Numbered from the stretch's first letter, positions 44,301 to 51,512 are shown. The stretch: 64,000 nucleotides of DNA from Amphiura filiformis (GCF_039555335.1 NC_092637.1:5476038-5540037); one strand, 5' to 3'. Translations and numbers: made by a program. The notes: generated by a model not told the origin, from the sequence alone.

Positions 44301-46890
44301 AAAAGTGTCTTATTGTAGGGTGGCATTGCCATCTTTTCATAAATGGGTGTTTTGAGAAGGCATCTCGCTTTCGGGGACTTGCATAAACCACCGGCGCGGC
44401 GTGTCCAGGATTTGTTCCTGCGGGGGGCTCAGAGGGGCTTTCAGGGTTATGGGGGGGGGGGGGGCTTAATGGCTAAAATTGCCAAAAAATTGGCTGATAT
44501 TACACGATTTTTAAGAAAGTGCAGGGGGCTTCAGCCCCTAAAGCACCCCCCTGGACACACCACTGTAAACGGTACACATTTTAGGGTTGCTTATTGCACT
44601 GGTTACTTTGGACGTATCAAATCAGCCTATTTAATATTTTGTGTAAGAAAAATAGTGTTTTTTGTCTTCCTATTGGTTCTCTTTATCTTTTGCAAGGGAC
44701 ACTGGAAGTTCAGAAGCAAAGCATGTTATTTGCTATGGTCAGGGCTGTGACACTCGTGATTCAAACCCTGTATAAAAATTGAAGTCACTTTACGGCAACT
44801 TAATTGACACATCAGTTTGAGTGACAGTTGCTAGGCTTTTTCAGTACACCTAGTAACGTCCTGGTAACGCTCAGGCACTTTAGCCTAAAATTTACGCACG
44901 GTTCGCACAACAACGTTGTGCGTACTTCTGCCACGGTGGAACAGACTTATCCTATATTCGTTTGACTAGTTCGTAATTGATTGACAGTTGCTGGGCATTT
45001 TCAGTACACCAAATTTATCCAAGATGGCGCCCATCGACTGCCAATTTTTCGGACCCTTTCCAGCAAAAAATACAGCTTATTTAGCCAGTCTCGTCATAGG
45101 GTCATCGAACAGAATATTTTCCTAGCATATTGAGCTAACTCCTCAGCTATTTGGTTTTTCACGATATGATAGTAATAGAAATATTCGACCAAATGTTCGC
45201 CGTTTTTCGCCATTTAATTTTTTTGGAAACGATGACGTAAACATTGCATCATCTCTTCCACAGGTAATACACTCCTACACGTACAGGGGTACTATGCCAT
45301 CACATGCATTATATCGCGCATAGGCTGAATGACTGACTTCATTTGCGCAAACGACTGGCTTATCCTATAGTATATTAGTACTCGAGAATCCTTGCTATGG
45401 TAGCCAGTGGTGGCACCACGGGGGGCATGGGGGGAAAACTCTTGTCCCCCTGTTGCTCCCTCCAGTTAAACCCAAATTTACGAACGATTTTGCCCCCTGA
45501 AATTCACTTTGAAATGACTATTTTTGAAACAACCATTTAGTCATGAAAATATTTGAATAAACCCTAAATTGTACCAAAATTTGTCTGACTGTATTGTATA
45601 TACCCGTATCCATGACACTATTTTATTTATATTTTGATAGGTGTTTCTAGATATATCTCCTTCAGCTACCATAGCTGTGTATGCAGGTTTTGGGTTTGCT
45701 GCTGCTGTGGCTATTATGTTCCTTCCTATTGAGACTAAAGGCAGAAATCTTGTGGTGAGTAGTTACTTGTACATGACCAAGTTTAAAGCAACGCCCTCAA
45801 TTTTCTACTTTTTTTCAAATTTCTACTTTTTGCATGATTATAATGCCCAGTGGTGTAATAAAATACTATGTGAAAAACTGAGCCTGAAGTGCTTTAATTA
45901 CAGTAAAATTTAAGATTTTATATTAAATCTGTAGATCTCCGGTTTTATTCAGAGTTGCACAGATTGAGTGATGGCTAAACACATCGCATACATCATTGAA
46001 TTAGTGACTTATAAAGTGTGTGCACTCCGCCAATAATCATTTTAATAATACAATATCGGAGAGCTGATACACACATGCATTCTAGGCACTGGAATGAAAT
46101 TTTCTTCATTTTACCTCATTTGTTTGACTCAAAATTAAAAGGGACAATGTAATCAGTAACTATCAGTGAAAAGTAACATTTAAAGAGGAATCTTTTCTTT
46201 ATGCAAATTTTTACAAGGCCCTTAAAAAATATTTATATAAATCATTTAAATTGTGACACAATCTGCTCCATGGGGGCCAAAGGAGGCATTAAAAAAAATT
46301 GAATTACTATAATTATTACCTTATACAAAAATTAGGCTATATCAATACTGAAAACACCAAAGGTATACTAGCATATACTTGGTTGTAAAAGTGTGAAGTT
46401 TTTTTGATGTCTATTTGATTGTTTTGTACCTCATACCTGTGCCTTCATTATCTCAATTTTAAATTTGCCTTTGGCCTCAATGGATCAGATCATGTCATAA
46501 TGGGCTATTCCATTTAAAATCCCCCCTGTGGAAGATTTTGGAAATATCTGCCACAGGGGGAGTATGAATTTGAGATCAAATGACACATTAGCAGCTCTGT
46601 TTGTAACTCGCCCTCCCTCAGCCGAAGATTCAGTTTAAATCTTTCTCAGATAGTGTATGAAATTCAAATGGAGCTGCCTAATGTGTTCATTCCATTTGTA
46701 GATTTAAAATGGAATAGCCCATTGTCATTGCCATCATCATGATCAACATTTGTCATTATCAGCATTATACTACACGATCATCATCATTTGTTCATAATTT
46801 TTCTTTTTTTTCTTTTTCCAGTCACAATTGAAGGAAACCAAATCTTCATTGAAATCATCAGAAGAGCCACATCGATCATTAACAATGTGA
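20211..46890 (+). CDS. SVOP-like: SVOP-like 12-TM transporter, copy A (complete, 15 coding exons)
   Basis: Spliced from 15 exons: 20211-20271, 21622-21734, 24462-24632, 25532-25656, 26416-26479, 28827-28952, 31609-31740, 34547-34623, 35359-35435, 36231-36332, 38131-38242, 39307-39391, 43312-43401, 45641-45754, 46822-46890. All introns are GT-AG, phases agree, and the sum is 1518 nt (505 residues plus TGA). Visible MFS signatures are [11 protein letters not shown] (105-115, motif A between TM2 and TM3), R144 with GFGIGG (148-153), PES (223-225) after TM6, DFAGRKKT (359-366, second motif A) and PIETKG (474-479) after TM12. There is a cytosolic central loop (about 229-280) and a Cys-bearing non-cytosolic loop between TM7 and TM8 (C314, C325, C329). 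The long luminal loop of true SV2 proteins is absent, which favours SVOP. SVOP is an orphan vesicular transporter in vertebrates; the substrate is unknown. Oddities: PESxR has Tyr instead of Arg, and RGL in TM4 reads RCL. An unspliced acceptor before the ATG implies an upstream 5' UTR exon. Family call is secure; orthology to SVOP versus SVOPL is not. Confidence 0.93.
20280..20330. repeat. (TCAT)n microsatellite at the start of intron 1, copy A
   Basis: About 11 tandem TTCA units directly after the exon 1 donor. Copy B has the same repeat with interruptions. Confidence 0.9.
20968..21042. mobile_element. GGGCTATTCC MITE fragment, intron 1 of copy A
   Basis: Right arm only (GGAAGATATTTCCAAAATCT to TTTCAAGTGGTATAGCC). 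Present in copy B, so it is older than the duplication. Confidence 0.72.
21622..21734 (+). CDS. SVOP-like: SVOP-like A exon 2
   Basis: Acceptor TATTCACAG, donor GTTAGT. Residues 21-58 contain [19 protein letters not shown], the N-terminal region typical of SV2/SVOP proteins just before TM1, and the start of TM1. The upstream acidic stretch is cytosolic by family topology. Confidence 0.93.
22138..22600. mobile_element. MITE with CACTGCAAAAATTGTGTCT ends, intron 2 of copy A
   Basis: 463 bp with near-perfect inverted ends (CACTGCAAAAATTGTGTCT and AGACACAATTTTTGCAGTG). CA flanks both sides. Copy B lacks it (AAGACCACTCTCTGCAAC at about 56210). Confidence 0.85.
22613..22803. mobile_element. hAT-type MITE (CAGTGGCATAAC), intron 2 of copy A
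   Basis: Terminal inverted repeats CAGTGGCATAAC and GTTACGCCACTG with an 8-bp duplication CTCCGCAA at 22605-22612 and 22804-22811. Present at the same site in copy B, so it predates the duplication. Confidence 0.9.
22877..23640. repeat. 83-bp direct repeats around an approximately 600-bp insert, intron 2 of copy A
   Basis: ATGTTCCCACCTTGTGG to CCACCTCGTGTAG occurs at 22877-22960 and again at 23558-23640. The insert between them has CACAGCGTCA and TGACACTGTG at its edges. Copy B has one copy and no insert (56470-56556). Confidence 0.7.
24241..24418. mobile_element. hAT-type MITE, intron 2 of copy A (right end lost)
   Basis: It begins CAGTGGCGGTGCCATGG directly after AATTTGAT (24233-24240). 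The expected GCCACTG end is missing. It is the same insertion as 57137-57319 in copy B. Confidence 0.82.
24462..24632 (+). CDS. SVOP-like: SVOP-like A exon 3 (TM1-TM2, motif A)
   Basis: Acceptor CACCGTAG, donor GTACGG, 57 codons in phase 0. It carries the end of TM1, the short loop [20 protein letters not shown]2 and the MFS motif [12 protein letters not shown]. This exon differs from copy B at 10 of 57 residues, far more than later exons. Confidence 0.94.
25532..25656 (+). CDS. SVOP-like: SVOP-like A exon 4 (TM3-TM4)
   Basis: Acceptor CATACAG, donor GTAAGC, ends in phase 2. It encodes TM3 and TM4 with R144-C-L-V-G-F-G-I-G-G. The family normally has Gly where this copy has Cys145; copy B keeps Gly. 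Residue 157, split over the junction, is Lys here and Thr in copy B. Confidence 0.93.
25675..25892. mobile_element. Fold-back MITE in intron 4 of copy A
   Basis: Inverted ends GCCACGAAAAAAGAAACC and GGTTTTCTTTTTTTGTCAC flanked by CTAAG. The copy B intron reads straight through (CACTAAGCAAAAA). Confidence 0.78.
26416..26479 (+). CDS. SVOP-like: SVOP-like A exon 5
   Basis: Acceptor TTTACAG, donor GTAAGA. The 64 nt encode [15 protein letters not shown], the conserved SE-F-P-x3-RG segment between TM4 and TM5. Copy B has two changes. Confidence 0.93.
26634..27232. mobile_element. piggyBac-like MITE (TTAA target) in intron 5 of copy A
   Basis: A 599-bp element flanked by TTAA at 26630-26633 and 27233-27236, with long imperfect inverted repeats (GGGATCTGGAATGAGCG to TTCATACCCCATCCC). 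Copy B has the empty TTAA at 60126-60129. Confidence 0.88.
27235..27722. mobile_element. MITE (AAAGCCAT...ATGGCTTT), intron 5 of copy A
   Basis: Ends TTAAAGCCATAAATTGTAAC and TGTAACAATATGGCTTTAA are inverted. The same family is at 9985-10445 (inverted), at 60127-60665 (copy B, right end lost) and as a fragment at 34677-34750. Confidence 0.78.
27995..28058 (-). pseudogene. Inverted fragment of SVOP-like exon 7 inside intron 5 of copy A
   Basis: The - strand here reads [21 protein letters not shown], that is 64 bp of exon 7 in reverse orientation with about two mismatches to copy A exon 7. It has no acceptor or donor and runs into unrelated sequence on both sides. It shares GAC for Asp with copy B and TTG for Leu with copy A, so it is not a simple recent copy of either. 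Confidence 0.85.
28338..28607. mobile_element. Fold-back MITE in intron 5 of copy A
   Basis: Inverted arms TGCCCATCCACCACAAACTG and its partner CGTGGTGGATGGTCACA about 230 bp apart. Homopolymer-rich DNA (28060-28335) lies beside it. Confidence 0.7.
28827..28952 (+). CDS. SVOP-like: SVOP-like A exon 6 (TM5-TM6)
   Basis: Acceptor CTTTATCAG, donor GTAAGT, 42 codons in phase 0. It contains [15 protein letters not shown], a hallmark of the SV2/SVOP family, spanning the end of TM5 and the start of TM6. Confidence 0.95.
29012..29499. mobile_element. Fold-back element with ~150-bp arms, intron 6 of copy A
   Basis: TAAAGTCTGCACAAAAAGTA on the left and TACTTTTTGTGCAGACTTTA on the right are perfect inverted ends. 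Similarity continues for about 150 bp into each arm. Confidence 0.85.
29557..29812. mobile_element. GGGCTATTCC fold-back MITE, intron 6 of copy A
   Basis: It starts GGGCTATTCCATTTAAAATC and ends ATTTTAAATGGAATTGCC. Inner motifs are GGAAGATATTTCCAAAATCT and GCAGCTCCATTTGAAACTC, shared by all members listed below. Confidence 0.85.
30197..30384. mobile_element. Hairpin MITE in intron 6 of copy A
   Basis: Arms contain GTGCATCTATCGTCTT / GAGGATAGATGCAC and AACACGGGCGACGTCATTA / TAATGATGTCGCCCGTGTT, with a loop of about 35 bp. Confidence 0.78.
31609..31740 (+). CDS. SVOP-like: SVOP-like A exon 7 (PES motif, central loop)
   Basis: Acceptor CATTGCAG, donor GTAAGT, 44 codons. It starts [18 protein letters not shown] and covers the end of TM6 and the first half of the cytosolic loop. 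The usual Arg of PESxR is Tyr. A 64-bp inverted near-copy of part of this exon lies at 27995-28058. Confidence 0.95.
31771..31953. mobile_element. hAT-type MITE in intron 7 of copy A
   Basis: An 8-bp target duplication TTTATAAG (31763-31770 and 31954-31961) brackets a C-run-rich element ending GCTGCCACTG. Copy B has the unoccupied site (GATATATAAGG, about 62290). Confidence 0.9.
32615..33425. repeat. 34-bp satellite array in intron 7 of copy A
   Basis: About 24 units of the same satellite, in a variant with ATATCAGCAGTAGATAGC and CAACACCA. It occupies the same intron as the array in copy B (62358-62880). Confidence 0.93.
33474..33664. mobile_element. Fold-back MITE in intron 7 of copy A
   Basis: GGACCTTTTCGGTAAATCCC and its inverted partner GGGATTTACCAAAAAGGTC, flanked by AAT. 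Copy B shows the empty site (GGTTAGAATTCACC, about 62940). Confidence 0.85.
34151..34443. mobile_element. Fold-back MITE in intron 7 of copy A
   Basis: About 65-bp inverted repeats, GAGAATAAACTATAGGAA on the left and its partner ending at 34443 (CATATCGTTTATTCTC), with GACAGGCAGGTC inside. Absent from the compared part of copy B. Confidence 0.8.
34547..34623 (+). CDS. SVOP-like: SVOP-like A exon 8 (loop to TM7)
   Basis: Acceptor TTCCCTGCAG, donor GTATGT. It encodes [17 protein letters not shown] and the start of TM7, and ends in phase 2 inside a Trp codon. The protein segment is identical in copy B. Confidence 0.93.
34752..35000. repeat. Degenerate CCCGTA minisatellite in intron 8 of copy A
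   Basis: Irregular repeats built on CCCGTACCCATGG and CCCATACCCGTAC. It abuts half of an older MITE (34677-34750). Confidence 0.8.
35060..35268. mobile_element. GGGCTATTCC fold-back MITE (left end lost), intron 8 of copy A
   Basis: Family sequence from CAAATGGAATTAACACATTA to GATTTTAAATCGAATAGC; the first 60 bp or so are missing. Confidence 0.8.
35359..35435 (+). CDS. SVOP-like: SVOP-like A exon 9 (TM7)
   Basis: Acceptor ACTCCCAG, donor GTAAGG. It encodes [19 protein letters not shown], matching the [11 protein letters not shown] signature of SVOP TM7, followed by a loop Cys (C314). It ends in phase 1. Confidence 0.94.
36231..36332 (+). CDS. SVOP-like: SVOP-like A exon 10 (loop TM7-TM8)
   Basis: Acceptor CTTCTTGCAG, donor GTAAGT. 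It encodes the extracytosolic loop with C325 and C329 and the conserved TTLAEFP at the start of TM8. It ends in phase 1. Confidence 0.92.
36399..36674. mobile_element. GGGCTATTCC fold-back MITE, intron 10 of copy A
   Basis: Clear left end GGGCTATTCCATTTAAAATC; the right end is cut after GGGGAGTATGGATTTTT. Confidence 0.82.
36795..37325. repeat. 34-bp satellite array, inverted, in intron 10 of copy A
   Basis: About 16 units reading TTGATGAAGTAGCTATC, the reverse complement of the other arrays. It lies between a GGGCTATTCC fold-back element and another fold-back element. Confidence 0.93.
37340..37850. mobile_element. Fold-back element in intron 10 of copy A
   Basis: TAAGCCAAAAAATTAAGGTA and TACCTTAATTTTTTGGCTTA are perfect inverted ends. 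Arms extend more than 100 bp and include GTATATCCTAAACAAAGACA on the left. Confidence 0.85.
38131..38242 (+). CDS. SVOP-like: SVOP-like A exon 11 (TM8-TM9, second motif A)
   Basis: Acceptor TTATTTGCAG, donor GTATGT. It contains [12 protein letters not shown] (356-367), the C-half equivalent of motif A, then TM9. It ends in phase 2. Confidence 0.93.
38264..38543. mobile_element. GGGCTATTCC fold-back MITE, intron 11 of copy A
   Basis: Both ends intact (GGGCTATTCCATTGAATATC and ATTTCAACTGGAATAGCCC). Inner arms differ from other members, suggesting a subfamily. Confidence 0.87.
38710..38980. mobile_element. Fold-back element in intron 11 of copy A
   Basis: Arms of about 65 bp: AAAAGGTTGACCCAATTTTT and its partner AAAAATTGGGTCAACCTTTT, with GTTTGAAACAGACACTTTTT inside. 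A single arm of this family also occurs at 10950-10990. Confidence 0.82.
38815..39285. mobile_element. MITE (CAGAGATAAAAAG family), intron 11 of copy A
   Basis: It carries ACAGAGATAAAAAGACTTTA near 38832 and the inverted TAAAGTCTTTTTATCTCTGT near 39270, overlapping the previous element. The same family is in intron 3 of copy B in the other orientation. Confidence 0.7.
39307..39391 (+). CDS. SVOP-like: SVOP-like A exon 12 (TM10)
   Basis: Acceptor CTCTACAG, donor GTAGGT. It encodes [23 protein letters not shown]10 with the conserved YTPE end that joins VYPT of the next exon. Confidence 0.92.
39404..39497. mobile_element. GGGCTATTCC MITE fragment, intron 12 of copy A
   Basis: Left third of the family only (CTATTCCATTTAAAATCCAC to CAAATGGAATGAGCACATTA). 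Confidence 0.75.
40205..40290 (+). repeat. tRNA-like sequence in intron 12 of copy A
   Basis: Box A TGGCCGAGTGGATAGAGCG, an anticodon stem TTGGA/TCTAA and box B GGGTTCGAGTC. No good acceptor stem is present. It runs into a long pyrimidine tract. Confidence 0.5.
40284..40470. repeat. Polypyrimidine tract (CTTT-rich)
   Basis: About 190 bp almost entirely C and T on the + strand. It produces Phe/Ser/Leu-rich and, on the other strand, Lys/Glu/Arg-rich open frames that are not genes. Confidence 0.9.
41171..41306. mobile_element. hAT-type MITE fragment in intron 12 of copy A
   Basis: It starts CAGTGGCGGCACCACTGG and keeps the inner AGTAAAAACCCAAAATTA and CCTGAAATTCA blocks, then stops at the edge of another MITE at about 41310. 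Confidence 0.75.
41330..41585. mobile_element. MITE (GGGGGCCAAAGG family), intron 12 of copy A
   Basis: GCATGGCCAAAGGCAGCAAA on the left and CTTTGGCCCCCATGAACAAG with GATCGTGTCACA on the right, matching 46253-46500 inverted. Confidence 0.65.
43312..43401 (+). CDS. SVOP-like: SVOP-like A exon 13 (TM11)
   Basis: Acceptor CTTATTAG, donor GTAAGT, 30 codons. It encodes [19 protein letters not shown] and the ITPFVAQ end of TM11, a close match in kind to SVOP (YPT-x-R-x-LGLGTC). Intron 12 before it is about 3.9 kb. Confidence 0.94.
43436..43884. mobile_element. hAT-type MITE in intron 13 of copy A, itself interrupted
   Basis: It starts CAGTGGCAGTGCCAC and ends GGCGCCGCCACTA, with a perfect 8-bp target duplication TTGATCTT (43428-43435 and 43885-43892). 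Internal sequence matches other family members except for a 266-bp insertion. Confidence 0.9.
43476..43739. mobile_element. TA-target MITE nested in the hAT MITE
   Basis: Termini TACTTTGATCAGCTCGT and ACGAGCTGTTCAAAGTA are inverted repeats, flanked by TA (43474-43475, 43740-43741). This fits a Tc1/mariner-type non-autonomous element. Confidence 0.82.
43960..44265 (-). pseudogene. 3' end of a LINE ORF2 (RTE-like tail) in intron 13 of copy A
   Basis: The - strand frame of 101 codons contains [46 protein letters not shown] and [11 protein letters not shown], the familiar C-terminal tail of non-LTR retrotransposon polyproteins (GRP-x-TY-D-L-DTG). No RT domain is attached; it is a 5'-truncated relic antisense to the host gene. 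Confidence 0.75.
44397..44566. mobile_element. MITE with GTGTCCAGG ends, intron 13 of copy A
   Basis: GGCGTGTCCAGGATTTG and CCCCCTGGACACACCACTG are inverted. G-rich and C-rich tracts flank an AT-rich core. Confidence 0.65.
45415..45512. mobile_element. hAT-type MITE fragment in intron 13 of copy A
   Basis: It begins CAGTGGTGGCACCACGG; internal CCTGAAATTCACTTTG matches the family. The right end is missing. Confidence 0.7.
45641..45754 (+). CDS. SVOP-like: SVOP-like A exon 14 (TM12, PIETKG)
   Basis: Acceptor TTTTGATAG, donor GTGAGT, 38 codons. It carries TM12 and the terminal [12 protein letters not shown] motif. Confidence 0.95.
46253..46500. mobile_element. MITE (GGGGGCCAAAGGAGGC family), intron 14 of copy A
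   Basis: Inverted ends around CTCCATGGGGGCCAAAGGAG and GCCTTTGGCCTCAATGGATC. A related copy in opposite orientation lies at about 41330-41585 in intron 12. Confidence 0.7.
46502..46720. mobile_element. GGGCTATTCC fold-back MITE, intron 14 of copy A
   Basis: Ends GGGCTATTCCATTTAAAATC and GATTTAAAATGGAATAGCCC, both intact. The internal right arm is deleted. It abuts the 46253-46500 MITE. Confidence 0.85.
46822..46890 (+). CDS. SVOP-like: SVOP-like A exon 15 (C-terminal tail, stop)
   Basis: Acceptor TTTTTCCAG after a long pyrimidine run. It encodes a hydrophilic 22-residue cytosolic tail rich in Ser and Lys/Glu, ending LTM-TGA. The 3' UTR continues beyond; AATAAA at 47393 is a possible polyadenylation signal but is not certain. 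Confidence 0.85.
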   Translation, partial: SQLKETKSSLKSSEEPHRSLTM

Positions 46891-48528
46891 TGATGCTGTA
46901 CCTGCAACACTGTAGAATCTTTTTTAGAAACTGTACCCTAAACTGTAAATTTGATACAAACAATGTTATGCCATTTATAAAATGGGACAATGTACATGTA
47001 CCGTAATATAAAGCAAAAGCATTCAAAATGCAATGAGTATGTCTGTGGTCACAACATCGGGTCAAGAAAAAAATGTTTTGCACCAGAATCTGGTGCACTT
47101 AGCCATATATGAAATTGGATTTCAGATACAGCACTTTTTAAATGTGCGTGTGCCCCCGGGTATCAAAAAAAAAAAAAAAAATTAGAGAAAAAGAGATGAG
47201 AAACGCCTGTGTGCATTTGATTTTGAAGAAATCAAGCAAAATGAGTCTGATGTAGATCAAAATCAAAATTCAGTTTTCAATCTCATTATATGTGCTATTC
47301 TCAGAGTTTTATTTCACTGAAAACCCCATCATAATCAGACTTATGGTTCCAGAGATATGGCAATTTTAGTGTTGCTCAGAACAATAAAATACAAAGGAAG
47401 TTGAATACTATTATTGATTATATCTCAAAATCAATATTCCTGACATCGACTCATTTTGCTTGATTGCATCACAATTATTTGACCATTTCGGCTTTTTAAA
47501 AAGCAAATTGAGGCATGCTTCACACAAATTTATTCCAATTTGAACCATATTTGACCATTTTTAAAAACTTCAATATGTTATGTGTTTCATGATCCTTTCT
47601 TAGCTCACCAAGAAATTTGCGCCTGGATTTGCTTGGTGGTTCTGTATAATCAGCAAAGAAATTTTATATACAGCTAGAACTGGTCATCTTTATAACTGTC
47701 CCAGCTAAATCATGCATGTAAATGAATCAAAAAAGGTACGGCAAGAATTTTCGCACCACGTACATCAAAGTTTACTTTTCAATGTGCGAACTTTAGTTCG
47801 GATAACAAAAACAACTGGTAAGCAAGTCTACTAAATGACCTCAAAGGGTCAAGTCATCTGAAAAATAAAAATGGCAGACAAATCGCCGGACCCTTTACAG
47901 AATTAATCCAGCATATTTAGCCATTGTCAACATGGGGTCATCGGCAGAAATATTTTCCTAATAAAAAAAAACTAACATGTTAGCTATATCATATGGTATT
48001 TCATGATATAACATTATTAAATGGAACTTGTCTTTTTGAATAAAATAAACACACTATCTGTGGTCATCTTGTGACTCCCTACATTTTGGTCATCAAAAAT
48101 TATACGACCCTCCCTATTTTCTTTCAAAATTTTATGACCCCCCACATATATTTGGGACCCCCCTTACGAAGAAAATGATGCCCCGCCCCCCCCCCCCTTA
48201 AGGGGGATAAATGGTAAATTTCTTAGCTGTCTTCTCATGTACACATCAACATCATGCTTGCTTCTGTCATATTGCGCATTTGCGGCTTTTCGCAATTATT
48301 TTGTTCTTTTGGCTTAGGCCATGGCATGATTGGCGTTTGATGCGGTTTCAGCTAACATTTCCTTGTGTTTATTTTAAAAACAAATGTATATGCATGAAAT
48401 TGTTTTTAAAAAACCTTGACTGAAATATGTTTATATGTATTGTGAGCTTGGTATAAATCAGCCACCTGAGGATTGCTGAGCATGAAACACCATGTTTTAA
48501 CACTGGGTGTATAAACCATATTAAACTG
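46891..48528 (+). other. Probable 3' UTR and spacer after copy A
   Basis: No coding frame. AATAAA at 47393 and near 48042 are possible poly(A) signals. A 17-A run at about 47167 and a GGCCC-poor repeat-like stretch (47190-47470) suggest repeat content. Confidence 0.4.
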
Positions 48529-49090
48529 CTCAAATAAAGAAAGTCCGCAGTCATGTAACATGTGCTACACCAAAATCTGATCTTATTATGACAATTTCGG
48601 TCGTGTGCAGAATCTTGTTAGCTCCAATTTGATACCAAATTTGCTACCAAACACTCAAAGTTGACAAAGATTGATACCAGTTTATGGCATTTGGTGCATT
48701 TTCAAAAGTTGCAAATCAAAACGAAGCACGCGGTCGAAATTGCTTAGCGTGGCAATATGGTCAAGCTTGCTTGCCCACGATGGGCCCCTGTCGACTATCC
48801 CAAGTGCGCTTTATTCAATTGTTAATTTAAAATGCATGGATTGCTACAGTGCTTCACTGATGAATACTAGGACACAATGGTCGCGTGGTCCGTTTTTAAC
48901 TTGCAACTTGAAAATGGACCAAATTTCATATACTGGTGTCAATCCCTGTGAATTTGGAGTCTTCGGTATCAAATTTGGTATCAAATTGCCGCTAACAAGA
49001 TTCTGCACACGACCTTTTCAATCAAATTGTCATAACAAGATCAGCTTTTGGTGTAGGACGGGTTAAATGACTGCAGACTTTCTTTATTTG
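48529..49090. mobile_element. Fold-back element with ~130-bp arms, downstream of copy A
   Basis: CTCAAATAAAGAAAGTCCGC and its partner GCAGACTTTCTTTATTTGAG form the ends, with TCGTGTGCAGAATCTTGTTA / TAACAAGATTCTGCACACGA inside. The AATAAA at the left end belongs to the element. Confidence 0.85.
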
Positions 49091-49261
49091 AGGTGTTATT
49101 GTGTGCTACATTTCAATATTGTATATTATCATTGATTTGTCACTCATAAGCCAGAATTGGCTGGTCTCTATGTGAGAGTGTGACGTTAATAAAGATTAAA
49201 CTAAACTGCACCGTTTTTTATTGCTTTGACACCATGATAAGGCCTTTTGAAATTTAGTATG

Positions 49262-49690
49262 AACAACCACCTAAGCAAGACGACAAATGTCAAGTCATTT
49301 TGGGGTCATCCAAGGTCAAATCACCATAAATTGTGATAGGTTCATGATATTTGGTATGAATGACCACTGAAGCAAGATAAAAAAGAGTCAATCATTTTTT
49401 GGGTCATCTGGGGTAATAAAGGTAAATCTCCATAGATTATCATAGATTCATGCTATTTGGTATGAACGACCACCGAAGCAAAAAATGTCAAGGTCATGTT
49501 GGGGTCATCCAATGTCAAATCGCCATAGATTGTCACAGATTCATGATACTTAGTGGGAATGACCACCAATGTGAGACAAAGAATGTCAAGGTCATTTTAG
49601 GGTCATTCGGGGTCAAATCGCCATAGATTGTTGCAGGTTCATGAAATTTGGTGGGAATGACCACTGAAGCAAGACAAAATAAATCCAGGG
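49262..49690. repeat. Imperfect ~100-bp tandem repeat, inter-gene spacer
   Basis: About four to five units containing GAATGACCACTGAAGCAAGA, a TCAAGGTCATTTTGGGGTCAT-like block (shortened here) and CATAGATTGTCACAG. The base style resembles the AGGTCA-rich tandem repeat at 12.4-13.4 kb. Confidence 0.75.
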
Positions 49691-49955
49691 AATTTTAGTG
49701 TAATTTGACCTTGATGGTTTTTTTTCTCCCAGAACATTACATAACTGGACTTTTTTTATAGGCAACAACAAAAAAGAGAAAAAAGCAACAACCTGTTCTA
49801 CTATGAGTCCAACTAAGCCAGATTTGCATTTTGGGGATTTTTGTTCAGAATTTTCAAGCTTTCTATGATTTCTTGGGGTCATTTAACCTCTTCAAAAAAC
49901 AACAACCACAAAAATCTCGACTGACCCTACTGTATAACAGGTTTTCATATTTTAT

Positions 49956-50585
49956 TTATAAACCCATCCCAAAAAGAAAATATCCAGTTTGATTTTGGTC
50001 CATAAGATCATGGGGTCTTAAATCAAGACATACCAAAAGTATGTTACAGATAAATTTATTCCGCACAATTTGATACCTCTTTTGTCCAAATCGATGCAGA
50101 ATTGTTCACACAATGACCTTTGAATGCAATCACCTCAATTTTAAAAGTTCCAGTAATTCCTATTGATTTGGTCCTGCTACTCAATATGGGCAGCGATAGA
50201 TGAAGGGCGCATCAGACGTCTCACTGAGAGCATGCGCTGCAGATGTCTGGCAGTCATTGGTGCAGCAGGAGAACATACCAGATATTGACTGTGAAGAGTG
50301 AAGGGTAAAACATTGAGGAAGGAGTAAAAGAGTATATGTATTCAATAAAACACATGAAGTGAAGTCCATCTCTGTTATTGTAAACAGGAAAACTACGTCA
50401 ATAGGAATTGCTGCATTTAAAAGGTCACCGTGTCATTAATTCTACATCGATTTGGACAAACGAGGTATCAAACTGTGTGAAATAAATTTATCTGTAACAT
50501 ACTTTTGGTAGGTCTTGAAGACCCCATCTTTGATATATGGACCAAAATCAAACTGGATACTTTCTTTTTGGGATGAGTTTATATA
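49956..50585. mobile_element. Fold-back element with ~160-bp arms, inter-gene spacer
   Basis: TATAAACCCATCCCAAAAAG and its partner TTTTTGGGATGAGTTTATA at the ends; TTTGTCCAAATCGATGCAGA / CTACATCGATTTGGACAAAC deeper in the arms. Confidence 0.85.
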
Positions 50586-51335
50586 TCTACAGACAAATGA
50601 CTAGCACATGATATAACTCTTTCATTTCTACTGCAGTCAGCACCACTATATATTTTCTTATTTATTATCATCAATAAACAAGTACAAAAAACAATTTGTT
50701 GTCATGGTTACCTACTATATATTAGGGCAATTTAATAATGCTTTCAAAACCAGATTGACTTAGATTAATTCAATTTGTCTGTGATTCCTTTCCCCAAAGG
50801 AGGTTCCAGATAAATAGGGAATTTGATTGACAGGATTGTCAGAGGAGATGAGAGGAGAACTAGTTTCTTTAAAATAAAAAAGCTACCACCAGTTTTATAT
50901 ATCAAACTGGATTAAACTGAATCAACCTGATGAGATTCAACTTGATTTTGTCCACCTTGTAGTTAAATTCTACTCGGCAAAACACTTCTATATTTCAGCA
51001 TCATATATTTCTTGAAACTCTCCCTAAAACCATATTCTTCAGTATTTAGATTTTTTGTAAAGTAACTCCATGCAAACCGATAATTCTGCCACCTAAAATA
51101 TATTGCTTCAAATGTGTACCTAATCTTGATTTAATTAAACTGAATCAATCTGGTTCCAAAAGCATCCTATACAAACCCCATCTCGTCATCACCTTTCTTT
51201 CAACTGCTCCGTGTTTAGCCAATAAATTTATAAAATAATAACATGCTAACAATAGGAAATTTTATAAAACAAATACAAAATATATAGTTTATTATTATTT
51301 ATGTACACAAGTTTTTGGATTATTTTACAAACATA
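50586..51335. other. Spacer, no gene seen
   Basis: AT-rich DNA between a fold-back element and the diverged GGGCTATTCC MITE; nothing coding. Confidence 0.5.
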
Positions 51336-51337
51336 AT

Positions 51338-51512
51338 AAGACTATTCCAGTTGAAATCCATACACCCCCTATGGAAGACGTAACCTTAATCTCCCATACA
51401 GGGAACCGGGACAGGGAGTGTGACTGGTAATGGGGTAAATCTACACCCCACGTACAAAAGATTATAGACATGTCTTCCACAGAGGGTGTACAGATTACAA
51501 GTGGAATAGCCT
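51338..51512. mobile_element. GGGCTATTCC-related fold-back MITE in the inter-gene spacer
   Basis: AAGACTATTCCAGTTGAAATC to TTACAAGTGGAATAGCCT, with CCCCCTATGGAAGACG inside. A diverged subfamily. Confidence 0.7.

Noticed and set aside
48535..48540. Poly(A) signal of copy A
   Set aside because: The AATAAA is part of the inverted arm of a fold-back element and is mirrored at 49080.
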